Below, in pieces: positions 8,043 through 15,096 of a stretch of DNA of 37,714 bases (positions within the stretch are counted from its first letter, which is position 1; each line of letters begins with the position of its first letter). Under the pieces are notes generated by a model, which did no database searches, was not told the origin of the DNA, and worked only from the letters and a program-made list of their open reading frames with translations. The position numbers were made by a program, and so were the translations under genes. The DNA lies in contig JAFLDE010000034.1 in NCBI GenBank assembly GCA_017302655.1, positions 1 through 37,714 of the forward strand, read 5' to 3'. Source of the stretch: Burkholderiales bacterium. GTDB taxonomy: Bacteria; Pseudomonadota; Gammaproteobacteria; Burkholderiales; Burkholderiaceae_C.

Positions 8043-9137
8043 TCAGCCGTGGGAGATCAGGCGCTCGCCTTGGGCATCGAACAAATGAAGGCGGTCGGTG
8101 CTGGCGTGCAGGCGAGCACAGTCACCGCGTCTCCAGGGCGACCGGTCGTCCGCCAGGGCGCTCAGCCGGCCAAGCGGCGTATCCAGCAGCACCAAGGTGT
8201 CGGCGCCACTGAACTCGGTATCGACCACCTCGCCCTGGATCACCAAGCCATCGCTGGGCGTCTCGCCCTCGGCGGGCAGCAGTTGCAGATGCTCCGGCCG
8301 CAAGCCCAGCGTGGCTTTCCCCTGACCGTCTGCGCGCAAGGGCAGGCTCACCGGTCCTTGGCCTGCGGCAACGAAGTTCACGCGATCGCTTTCGTGCAGC
8401 AAGTCTCCTTCGATCAGGTTCATCGCTGGGGATCCGATGAAGCCCGCCACGAAGCGATTGGCCGGTTGCTGATACAGCTCTTGCGGCGTACCGGTCTGTT
8501 CGACGCGACCTGCTCGAAGCACCACGATGCGGTCGCCCATCGACATCGCTTCGACCTGGTCGTGGGTCACGTAAACCGCGGTGCTGCGTAGCCGGCGATG
8601 CAACTCGACGATCTCGCGGCGCACTTGCGCTCGCAGCGCAGCATCGAGGTTGGAGAGTGGTTCGTCGAAGAGGAACACCGCAGGCTCACGGACGATGGCG
8701 CGTCCCATGGCCACGCGCTGGCGCTGCCCACCGCTGAGCTCCCGGGGGTAGCGATCTAGCAGCGCAGTGAGGCCCAGCATCTGCGCAGCGGTGTCGACCT
8801 TCGCGCGAGCGGCTTTGCGCTCCATGCCGGCCAGATGCAGGCTGAAGCCCATGTTGTCTCGCACCGTCATCTGCGGGTAGAGCGCGTAGCTCTGGAACAC
8901 CATGGCGATGTCACGCCGCTTCGGGGGCTCTTCGGTGACGTCGCGCTCGCCGATGTGAATGCTGCCTTCATTGGGCGCCTCCAGGCCGGCGATCAGGCGC
9001 AGCAGCGTGGACTTGCCGGACCCACTGGGACCGACGAGCACACAGAACTCGCCATCGGCGATGTCCACGGACACGTCACGAATGATCTCGGTGTCGTTGA
9101 AGCTCTTGCTGATGTGGCGGAGTTGGATGGCAGACAT
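8043..9137 (-). CDS. ABC transporter ATP-binding protein, UgpC/MsmK type (CUT1)
   Basis: A 364-residue ATPase. Walker A is GPSGSGKST (residues 36-44), with the Q-loop MVFQSYALYPQMTV, signature LSGGQRQRVAMGRA, Walker B VFLFDEPLSNLDA and switch His in VYVTHDQVEA. A C-terminal OB-type regulatory domain (about residues 235-364, LGLRPEHLQLL) marks the MalK/UgpC class that powers carbohydrate import. The frame extends upstream through the intergenic space, but the ATG at 9137 gives the family N-terminus MSAIQLRHISKSF. It lies 65 bases after the second permease gene and just before the LacI gene. It should energise uptake by the two permeases and the binding protein encoded upstream. Confidence 0.93.
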   Translation of the reverse strand: MSAIQLRHISKSFNDTEIIRDVSVDIADGEFCVLVGPSGSGKSTLLRLIAGLEAPNEGSIHIGERDVTEEPPKRRDIAMVFQSYALYPQMTVRDNMGFSLHLAGMERKAARAKVDTAAQMLGLTALLDRYPRELSGGQRQRVAMGRAIVREPAVFLFDEPLSNLDAALRAQVRREIVELHRRLRSTAVYVTHDQVEAMSMGDRIVVLRAGRVEQTGTPQELYQQPANRFVAGFIGSPAMNLIEGDLLHESDRVNFVAAGQGPVSLPLRADGQGKATLGLRPEHLQLLPAEGETPSDGLVIQGEVVDTEFSGADTLVLLDTPLGRLSALADDRSPWRRGDCARLHASTDRLHLFDAQGERLISHG

Positions 9138-9202
9138 GGCGAAAGGGATGTTGCGTGGAGCGCGGTCTGAAGCGGACCGCAGAGCCCCGATTCGTCGGGT
9201 GT

Positions 9203-10039
9203 TCAGCCTTTGACGGCACCCATCAGCAGGCCGCGGTTGAAGGCTTTCTGCATCGCAAGGTAGATGAGGATGGACGGCGCCATGGCGATCAAAGTGATGG
9301 CGACGAACACGGCAGGGGGCATGGTTTCGTCGGCGCGCACCGTGGCCAGCGCCACCGGCAGGGTGTAGAGCGAATCTTGGTTGGCGACGATCAAGGGCAG
9401 CAGGTACTGATCCCAGATCATGATGAATCCGAACACTGCCACGGTGCCCAGCGCTGGCCTCACCAGCGGCAGGATGACCACCCAAAAGATCTGCCACTCG
9501 TTCGCACCATCAACGCGCGCGGCCTCTTCCAATTCGGCCGGTACGCGCCGCATGAACTCGGTGAGCATGAAGATCGAGAACGCCCAGCCGACCACCGGAA
9601 GGATCATGCCGGCGTGGCTGTTGAGCAGGCTGATGCCGAGCAGCGGCAGGTCACCCAGCACGATGTAGAGCGGAATGGCGATGACTTCTTCCGGCAGCAT
9701 CATGGTGCTGAGCATGAGCAGGGACACCAAGGCCGCGCCACGAAATTTCTTGCGAGCCAGGGCATAGGCGGCCAGTGCACTGACTGTCACCTGCAGCACG
9801 GTGCCGATGGTGACCACGATGACCGAGTTGAGCAGGTAGCGCCAGACGCCACTTTGCACCCAGGCGTAGTGAAAGTTGTCGAAGGTGGGCTGCTTGGGCC
9901 AGAGCAGCAGTTGACCTGGCTGAAGGCTGCTGCCGCTGAACGCCGTCACGGCAAAGCCCCAGAAGGGCCCGACAAAAACCAGCAGCAGAGCGGCCAGAAA
10001 AATTCCGCGTCCTGCTTGTTGCCACAGCTTGAAGTTCAT
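9203..10039 (-). CDS. carbohydrate ABC permease, MalG type
   Basis: A 278-residue inner-membrane permease with six predicted helices. The EAA loop that docks the ATPase is seen as LEEAARVDGANEWQIFWVVI, ending in LP. The frame is open much further upstream as a shadow of the other permease gene. The ATG at 10039 overlaps the stop of that gene (ATGA) and yields the normal MalG-type length, so it is chosen. With its partner it forms the translocation path of a CUT1 importer. Confidence 0.92.
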   Translation of the reverse strand: MNFKLWQQAGRGIFLAALLLVFVGPFWGFAVTAFSGSSLQPGQLLLWPKQPTFDNFHYAWVQSGVWRYLLNSVIVVTIGTVLQVTVSALAAYALARKKFRGAALVSLLMLSTMMLPEEVIAIPLYIVLGDLPLLGISLLNSHAGMILPVVGWAFSIFMLTEFMRRVPAELEEAARVDGANEWQIFWVVILPLVRPALGTVAVFGFIMIWDQYLLPLIVANQDSLYTLPVALATVRADETMPPAVFVAITLIAMAPSILIYLAMQKAFNRGLLMGAVKG

Positions 10040-10932
10040 CGCTCGCTCCGGCGGCGCCATTGCAGGTAGATCACGGTGCAGGTGGCCGTGAACGCAAACA
10101 GCAGCACCGAGGCCGCCGACGCATAGCCGTAGTCGAACTGCACGAAACCCTGCTTGTAGATGTGGGTCATGACCACCTCGGTCGCTCCCGCCGGACCGCC
10201 ACCGGTGGTGGCATGCACCTCTGCAAACACGCGGAAGCCGCGGATGAGACCGAGCGTCATCACGATGGTGATGGCGGGGGAAAGTCCCGGCAGAGTGACA
10301 AAGCGCAGCCGATGCCACGCGTTGGCTCCATCGACATCTGCCGCTTCGTACAGCTCGCGGTTGATCGTGGCCAAGCCTGCCACGAAGATCACCGTGTCAT
10401 AGGGGACATGCTTCCAAACGGCCATCGACATCAGCCAGTAGAGGGCAGTCTCGGGGTCGTTGAGGAATTGCTGCAACCCAAAGCCCAGGGCGCCAATCAC
10501 CACGTTGGCGACCCCGTCGGGCGTTGGGGCGTAGAGGATTCGCCAGACCTCGGCGAGCACGGCGGCGCTGGTCACGGCGGGCAGGAAGATGGCCGTGCGC
10601 ACGATGCGCAAGCTGCGCGTGCTTCCCTCCAGGGCAATGGCCAGCAGGAGGCCGAGCACTGCCGAAAGTCCGACGGTGCCGACAACATAGACCAGGGTGT
10701 TGAGGGCGGCCTCTCCCAGCAGCGGGTCGGTGAACACCCGGCGGAAGTTGTCCAGTCCGACGAAGCGGCTCTCCTCCCCGAAGCGAACCTCGTACAGACT
10801 CATCTGCAGGCCGCGAGCCATAGGGATGAACTTGAACCAGGTGAACACGAGCAGCGCTGGCGCAAGGAACAGTGCCGGCATGAGCGCTGCCCGCCAACGA
10901 CCGGCCTTCCGTGCAGGGGTCTTGCCGCTCAT
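10036..10932 (-). CDS. carbohydrate ABC permease, MalF/UgpA type
   Basis: A 298-residue permease with a first helix near residues 16-36 (LMPALFLAPALLVFTWFKFI) and five more helices. The ATPase-docking EAA motif is YEAADVDGANAWHRLRFVTL. It starts at the ATG at 10932, overlapping the stop of the binding-protein gene by ATGA, and ends in the same overlap with the next permease. Such coupling usually keeps the subunits in equal amounts. Neighbouring uronate genes suggest an oligouronide substrate. Confidence 0.92.
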   Translation of the reverse strand: MSGKTPARKAGRWRAALMPALFLAPALLVFTWFKFIPMARGLQMSLYEVRFGEESRFVGLDNFRRVFTDPLLGEAALNTLVYVVGTVGLSAVLGLLLAIALEGSTRSLRIVRTAIFLPAVTSAAVLAEVWRILYAPTPDGVANVVIGALGFGLQQFLNDPETALYWLMSMAVWKHVPYDTVIFVAGLATINRELYEAADVDGANAWHRLRFVTLPGLSPAITIVMTLGLIRGFRVFAEVHATTGGGPAGATEVVMTHIYKQGFVQFDYGYASAASVLLFAFTATCTVIYLQWRRRSER

Positions 10933-12248
10933 GGAGCCTTCACCTTTTGCGCGCTGAGCTCGGCGTCAATGCGCCCGTTGAGCTGGCGCAGGGCCGTACC
11001 GAGGTCGCCATCGCAGCGCGCCAGCGCAGCGTTCAAGCCGTCGGCGATCAGCTGTTGCATGCGCGTCCAGTTGGGAATCCTCGGTTGCATGCGGCCGTTT
11101 TGGGCGTATTGCTGCGCCACCACGTCCCAGCGCGGGTCTTGGTGGACGGCGCCGACGCTCACGGACTTGTGGACCGGCAGGCGCACCACGGACAGGCCGC
11201 CTGGCGGTGGCTTCATGCCCAACGCTTGACCCTCAGGCGAAATCAAAAAGGCGATGAATTTCATCGCCCCCGCCTTGTTCTTTGCGGCCTTGGGCAGGTA
11301 AGCCAGTTCGCCGCCGGCCAGCACCGCCGCACCCCCCGGGCCGGAGGGAGCCGGCAGCACTTCGATGCGGTCACGGCCCGGTTCGCGATCGAAGAGTTGG
11401 ATGTGGTACGGACCGGAGAAATAGATGCCGGCCTGTCCCGACAGGAACGCCTTGTTGGCATCCTGCGTGGTGGCCGTCATGGCGCCCGGCTGCGTCACTT
11501 TCAGCTCGCAGTGCAACTTGCGAAGGAAACCCACTCCCTGTGCCACTTGGGGGCTGTCGGCGCTGGCCTTGAAGCGGCCGTTGCCGGCGTCGCGAACGAA
11601 TTCACCGCCGGCTTGCCAGACGTAGGAGCTGGCGAACCAGGCCGTGTAGCCACGCTGAGACGAAGCCGGCAGCGCAAAGCCATGCGTGTCGGCCTTGCCA
11701 TTGCCGTCTGGGTCCCGTCGGCTGAATGCGATGGCCAGCGCTTCCAATTCCGCCCAGTTGCGAGGCGCCGGTAGACCCAGCTTCTCGCGCCAGTCCTTGC
11801 GCACAAACAGCACATTGGCCTGTGCCGAAACAGGCACGCCGTAGTAGCGACCGTCGACACCGCGCGCCATGTCCCACGCGCGCTCATGCAAATCTCCGCC
11901 GCCTGGCACCGCAGCTGGGTCAACCACATCCAGCAGCCCCATCATCTGAAACTGGCCGGTCGAGCCACTGTCATTGATGATCAGGTCAGGCAGTCCACCC
12001 CCAGCAGCGGCACGCGAAACGCGTTGCTCGAAGTCGGTGGTGGCGTTGAAGTACTCGACGCGGATGCCGGTCTTTGCCGTGAACGCCGTGGCAATGCGGT
12101 CGTAGGTCCGACGACCGTCCGCCCAAGAGCGCGTCCACACCTGGATGCTGTCCTGGGCGTGTGCAATCTGGGGTGCCACTGCAGCCGTGGCCAGCACCAA
12201 GCTGGCCAGCGGGCGCAATCGCGGAAGGCAGTGAAGCAGTCGGTTCAT
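10929..12248 (-). CDS. extracellular solute-binding protein of the CUT1 importer
   Basis: A 439-residue periplasmic protein. The signal peptide has a basic N-terminus, a hydrophobic core LASLVLATAAVA and a likely cut after AHA near residue 31. The mature part resembles family 1 sugar-binding proteins: VWTRSWADGRRTYDRIATAFTA near the start, the VPVSAQANVLFVRKDW hinge region, and GELAYLPKAAKNKAGAMKFI late. It would capture the sugar ligand and pass it to the two permeases. The gene is the first of the minus-strand arm. A LacI-type operator lies 37 bases upstream of the ATG. Confidence 0.92.
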   Translation of the reverse strand: MNRLLHCLPRLRPLASLVLATAAVAPQIAHAQDSIQVWTRSWADGRRTYDRIATAFTAKTGIRVEYFNATTDFEQRVSRAAAGGGLPDLIINDSGSTGQFQMMGLLDVVDPAAVPGGGDLHERAWDMARGVDGRYYGVPVSAQANVLFVRKDWREKLGLPAPRNWAELEALAIAFSRRDPDGNGKADTHGFALPASSQRGYTAWFASSYVWQAGGEFVRDAGNGRFKASADSPQVAQGVGFLRKLHCELKVTQPGAMTATTQDANKAFLSGQAGIYFSGPYHIQLFDREPGRDRIEVLPAPSGPGGAAVLAGGELAYLPKAAKNKAGAMKFIAFLISPEGQALGMKPPPGGLSVVRLPVHKSVSVGAVHQDPRWDVVAQQYAQNGRMQPRIPNWTRMQQLIADGLNAALARCDGDLGTALRQLNGRIDAELSAQKVKAP

Positions 12249-12283
12249 GAGGGCGCTCTGGACGGATTTGTTGCGCGATTTGA

Positions 12284-12296
12284 GTTAAACGTTTGC
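12284..12296. promoter_or_regulatory. LacI-type operator 1 (binding-protein side)
   Basis: GTTAAACGTTTGC, a near-palindrome centred on the CG step at 12290-12291, the form typical of LacI/GalR operators. It is 37 bases before the binding-protein start codon, a position suited to repression. The core AGTTAAACGTTT is identical to that of the second site. Confidence 0.65.
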
Positions 12297-12404
12297 GTCG
12301 ATTCTTCCACCAATGGCGTGGCTTGTGCTCCGGTGCAACCCTAGTCTTGGCGAAGCATTCATGACTTTCCCTAGGTTTTGCTTGCGGTCATTTGCGCAAA
12401 AGAA

Positions 12405-12417
12405 GTTAAACGTTTAC
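12405..12417. promoter_or_regulatory. LacI-type operator 2 (kduD side)
   Basis: GTTAAACGTTTAC contains the perfect 10-base palindrome TAAACGTTTA centred at 12411-12412. It lies 80 bases before the kduD start and overlaps the weak -10 candidate. The centres of the two operators are 121 bases apart, so both single-site repression and looping are possible. Confidence 0.7.
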
Positions 12418-12432
12418 CGTCTGTGTGTCGCC

Positions 12433-12458
12433 GGGGACCGGGGGCGCCGCCGGGGGGG
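12433..12458 (+). other. G-rich tract able to form a quadruplex in the kduD leader
   Basis: G-runs of four, five and seven are separated by ACC and by CGCCGCC. The seven-G run can supply two tracts, so the segment fits the usual G3+ loop 1-7 rule on the coding strand. It lies between operator 2 and the kduD start and would be in the 5' untranslated RNA. This is a pattern observation only. Confidence 0.35.
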
Positions 12459-12496
12459 CGGTGCGGTTCTTGGCGACGTTTCCACCAACATCGTTC

Positions 12497-13246
12497 ATGA
12501 ATCAGCATTCCTTTTCCTTGCAAGGTCGCCGCGCTCTCGTCACCGGGTGCAACACGGGCCTGGGGCAAGCGATGGCCGTGGCTCTGGCGCAGGCTGGCGC
12601 CGACATCGTGGGCCTGAATCGCAGTGCCCCAGAGGCCACGCAGGCTGAAGTCGAGCGTTGTGGTCGCCAGTTTCTCGATTTGCGCCACGACCTCGTAACC
12701 GGCGGCGATTTGGAGCCCATCTTCGAACAGGCGGGGCGTGTGGACATCCTCGTCAACAACGCGGGCCTGATTCGCCGGGCAGATGCGATCAGCTACAGCG
12801 AGTCTGATTGGGATGCGGTGATCGACGTCAACCTGAAGGCGAGCTTTCGCCTCGCTCAAGGTGTGGCGCGCCGCTGTATGGATCAGGGGCGCCCCGGCAA
12901 GATCATCAACATTGCCTCCATGCTGTCCCTCCAGGGCGGCGTTCGAGTGGTCGCTTACACCGCCAGCAAAAGCGCAGTGATGGGCTTGACTCGCGCCTTG
13001 GCCAACGAGTGGGCGCCGCACGGCATCCAGGTCAACGCGATTGCGCCCGGCTACATGGTGAGCAACAACACGGCGGCGCTGCGCGCCGATGCCCAACGCA
13101 ACCAGGCCATCCTGGCGCGCATTCCCGCTGGTCGCTGGGGACAGCCGGACGACTTGGCTGGGCCCGTGGTGTTCCTGGCCTCTTCGGCCTCCGACTACGT
13201 GAACGGCGCCACCCTGGCGGTGGATGGCGGCTGGTTGGCGCGCTGA
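12497..13246 (+). CDS. kduD: 2-dehydro-3-deoxy-D-gluconate 5-dehydrogenase
   Basis: A 249-residue SDR that closely follows the Escherichia coli KduD pattern: TGCNTGLG (residues 16-23), LVNNAGLIRR, the catalytic Ser141 in IINIASMLS, Tyr154 and Lys158 in YTASK, and the KduD-like end SDYVNGATLAVDGGWLAR. KduD interconverts 2,5-diketo-3-deoxygluconate and 2-keto-3-deoxygluconate with NAD(H), the step after KduI in the breakdown of unsaturated uronates. The ATG at 12497 matches the family N-terminus, although no strong ribosome site precedes it. It is the first gene of the plus-strand arm. Its presence indicates that the locus handles a uronic-acid polymer. kduI is not in the window. Confidence 0.92.
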   Translation: MNQHSFSLQGRRALVTGCNTGLGQAMAVALAQAGADIVGLNRSAPEATQAEVERCGRQFLDLRHDLVTGGDLEPIFEQAGRVDILVNNAGLIRRADAISYSESDWDAVIDVNLKASFRLAQGVARRCMDQGRPGKIINIASMLSLQGGVRVVAYTASKSAVMGLTRALANEWAPHGIQVNAIAPGYMVSNNTAALRADAQRNQAILARIPAGRWGQPDDLAGPVVFLASSASDYVNGATLAVDGGWLAR

Positions 13247-13254
13247 GGTTGAAG

Positions 13255-15045
13255 ATGCAGACGCTGCCGCTGTCCCACCTGTCGATGGATGAGTTGGTGC
13301 AAACCAAGCTCTACCCGCAGCTGGACTATTTCTTCGACAAGCTCAGCCAGGAGATGGACGGGCTGCGCATCGACGGCGTCGAAGCGCTGCACAGCAAGGA
13401 CAAGTTCTTGCCCGGAAAGGTGGCGCTCGGCCTGGGGCATGTGCTGCTCAACACCCCGGCCGACGATCCTCGACTGGACGCCTACCTCGCGCGCTACCGC
13501 GACGTGGCGGAGCTCACAGCGCCGCTGGAGAACCAGAGCTGGGGCATTTACTACTACTTGCTGATGCTGGTGCGATTGCAGCAGGCCGGGTTGCTGGAGC
13601 GGGCGATCCGTCCCGAGACCTTGGACCTGCTGCGTGAGCGGCTTGACTGGCGCAGCTTCGTGGACTTCGCCGACCTGCGCCTGATCAACCTGCCGACCAA
13701 TTACTACGGTGTGGCGTTCAGCGTGGCCCGGCTGCGCGACATGCTGGGCTGGGAGCACGAAGACTTCGCCTCTCGGTTGCTCGACAAGATGCTCGAGCAC
13801 TACGAGCGCTATTCCGGAGAGTTTGGCTTTTCCGACGAGACGGAGGGCGAAGGGCGCTTTGACCGCTACAGCGTGCTGCTGATCGCCGAGGTTTGCCAGC
13901 GCTACGTGCAGACCGGCATGACGGTCCCCGAGCGTTTGCACGCGTTGCTGCGCCGTTCGGTGGATCTCGTGCTGGGCATGGCGAACGCCGACGGTCATGG
14001 ATTCGGGTTCGGTCGCTCGATTGGCCCTTATGGCGACTCGGCCGTGGTGGAGATCCTGTCGGTCGCGGCGTATCTGAAAGTCCTGAACGAGACCGAGCAA
14101 GTTCAAGCCTACGCGTACTCGGTCTGCTGCCTGGCCAAGTACTTGAGCTTTTGGTTCAACCCCGCCATCCAATCGGTCGACATGTGGGGCGGTGGCCGGC
14201 GTACCGATGGCTACCGGGCCAAGCATCGAATCCTGGGTGAGAACTTCTCGCTGATCCACCAGTACATCAGCAGCAGTGCGTTGTGGAATGCCTGTGGTTT
14301 TCAGGGTCGCACACCCCAGCTCGGTCTGCAGCAGTGGTTGCATGAAACACGACCCGCATTCGCTTTGACTTGGTTCTCGCGCGGTCGCTATGACCGCGCG
14401 TTGGCCGTACGACGCGATGCCGACCTGGTGATCTGTTTGCCCCTGATCGATGGGGGCATTGATCAACACGACAACAGCCCGTATTACCCCATCCCCTTTG
14501 CCGAAGGCGTGGTGGCCGGCATCGCCGACAGTGGTCCGGCCCATCCACAGCTGCTGCCACGTTTCGAACTGGAAGACGGCAGTGTGCTGCTCCCGACTTC
14601 GTTCATCCGAGGGGTCCAACACGAAACCCACGAGGACCGAGCCGCACTGAGCTATCGCTTGGATGAGCTCAATCGTGTGGGGAAGCGCAAGCCCGAACCG
14701 GACGACAGGATTCAGGTTCACACCCGCTACGAGTTTGAAGCGGGGCGCATCACGCGCATCGACACCATCCGCTCGACCGAACCGCTTCGACTGCGCGAAC
14801 TGAGCCTGGAGTTCTTGAGTTTCTCCAGTGATGTCCGTCTCAGCGACAACGCCGTCGAATTTGGCGAGGGCCGCGTGACCCGATTCGAGGTGGAGGGACT
14901 GGGCTTGCAGCACGCCCTACCGACGACGCCTGACGACGACTTCAAGTCGCCATCCGGTCCCATGCGCAGTTGGCTGCGCTACCGGTTGGTCGACCACTTC
15001 CTCGATGCCCCTCTGACCCTGCGCTGGACCCTGCACTACCGCTGA
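13255..15045 (+). CDS. unrecognised 596-residue protein, putative uronide-active (alpha/alpha) toroid plus beta-sandwich enzyme
   Basis: I do not recognise a named family with confidence. There is no signal peptide, so it is probably cytoplasmic. Residues 1-350 look like paired helices (an (alpha/alpha)-toroid pattern) with conserved-looking polar motifs: WGIYYYLLML near 96, LPTNYYGVAF at 146-155, FDRYSVLLIAEV near 202, GFGFGRSIGPYGDSAVVE at 249-266 and WGGGRRTDGYRAKH at 311-324. Residues 365-596 look beta-rich, with HDNSPYYPIPFAEGV near 405. The order of motifs recalls DUF2264-type proteins and the two-domain layout of many polysaccharide lyases. It starts 8 bases after kduD and precedes the TonB receptor, so a role in cutting imported oligouronides to monomers is likely but inferred. 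Confidence 0.55.
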   Translation: MQTLPLSHLSMDELVQTKLYPQLDYFFDKLSQEMDGLRIDGVEALHSKDKFLPGKVALGLGHVLLNTPADDPRLDAYLARYRDVAELTAPLENQSWGIYYYLLMLVRLQQAGLLERAIRPETLDLLRERLDWRSFVDFADLRLINLPTNYYGVAFSVARLRDMLGWEHEDFASRLLDKMLEHYERYSGEFGFSDETEGEGRFDRYSVLLIAEVCQRYVQTGMTVPERLHALLRRSVDLVLGMANADGHGFGFGRSIGPYGDSAVVEILSVAAYLKVLNETEQVQAYAYSVCCLAKYLSFWFNPAIQSVDMWGGGRRTDGYRAKHRILGENFSLIHQYISSSALWNACGFQGRTPQLGLQQWLHETRPAFALTWFSRGRYDRALAVRRDADLVICLPLIDGGIDQHDNSPYYPIPFAEGVVAGIADSGPAHPQLLPRFELEDGSVLLPTSFIRGVQHETHEDRAALSYRLDELNRVGKRKPEPDDRIQVHTRYEFEAGRITRIDTIRSTEPLRLRELSLEFLSFSSDVRLSDNAVEFGEGRVTRFEVEGLGLQHALPTTPDDDFKSPSGPMRSWLRYRLVDHFLDAPLTLRWTLHYR

Positions 15046-15096
15046 ACCCGGAGGACCGGCTTGACCGGCCCCATCTTTCCCGACTGGAGACACCCG

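Larger units (their letters stand above)
12249..12496. promoter_or_regulatory. divergent promoter region of the uronate locus
   Basis: A 248-base gap between the binding-protein gene (minus) and kduD (plus). It holds two LacI-type operators listed separately, a possible plus-strand promoter (TTGCGG at 12382, 17 bases, GTTAAA at 12405, whose weak -10 overlaps an operator) and a G-rich leader segment before kduD. No clear Shine-Dalgarno sequence precedes the kduD ATG. Confidence 0.6.

Noticed and set aside
15061-15096. Upstream TTG start for the sugar TonB receptor
   Set aside because: The ATG at 15097 has a well-placed GGAG and begins directly before the signal peptide.
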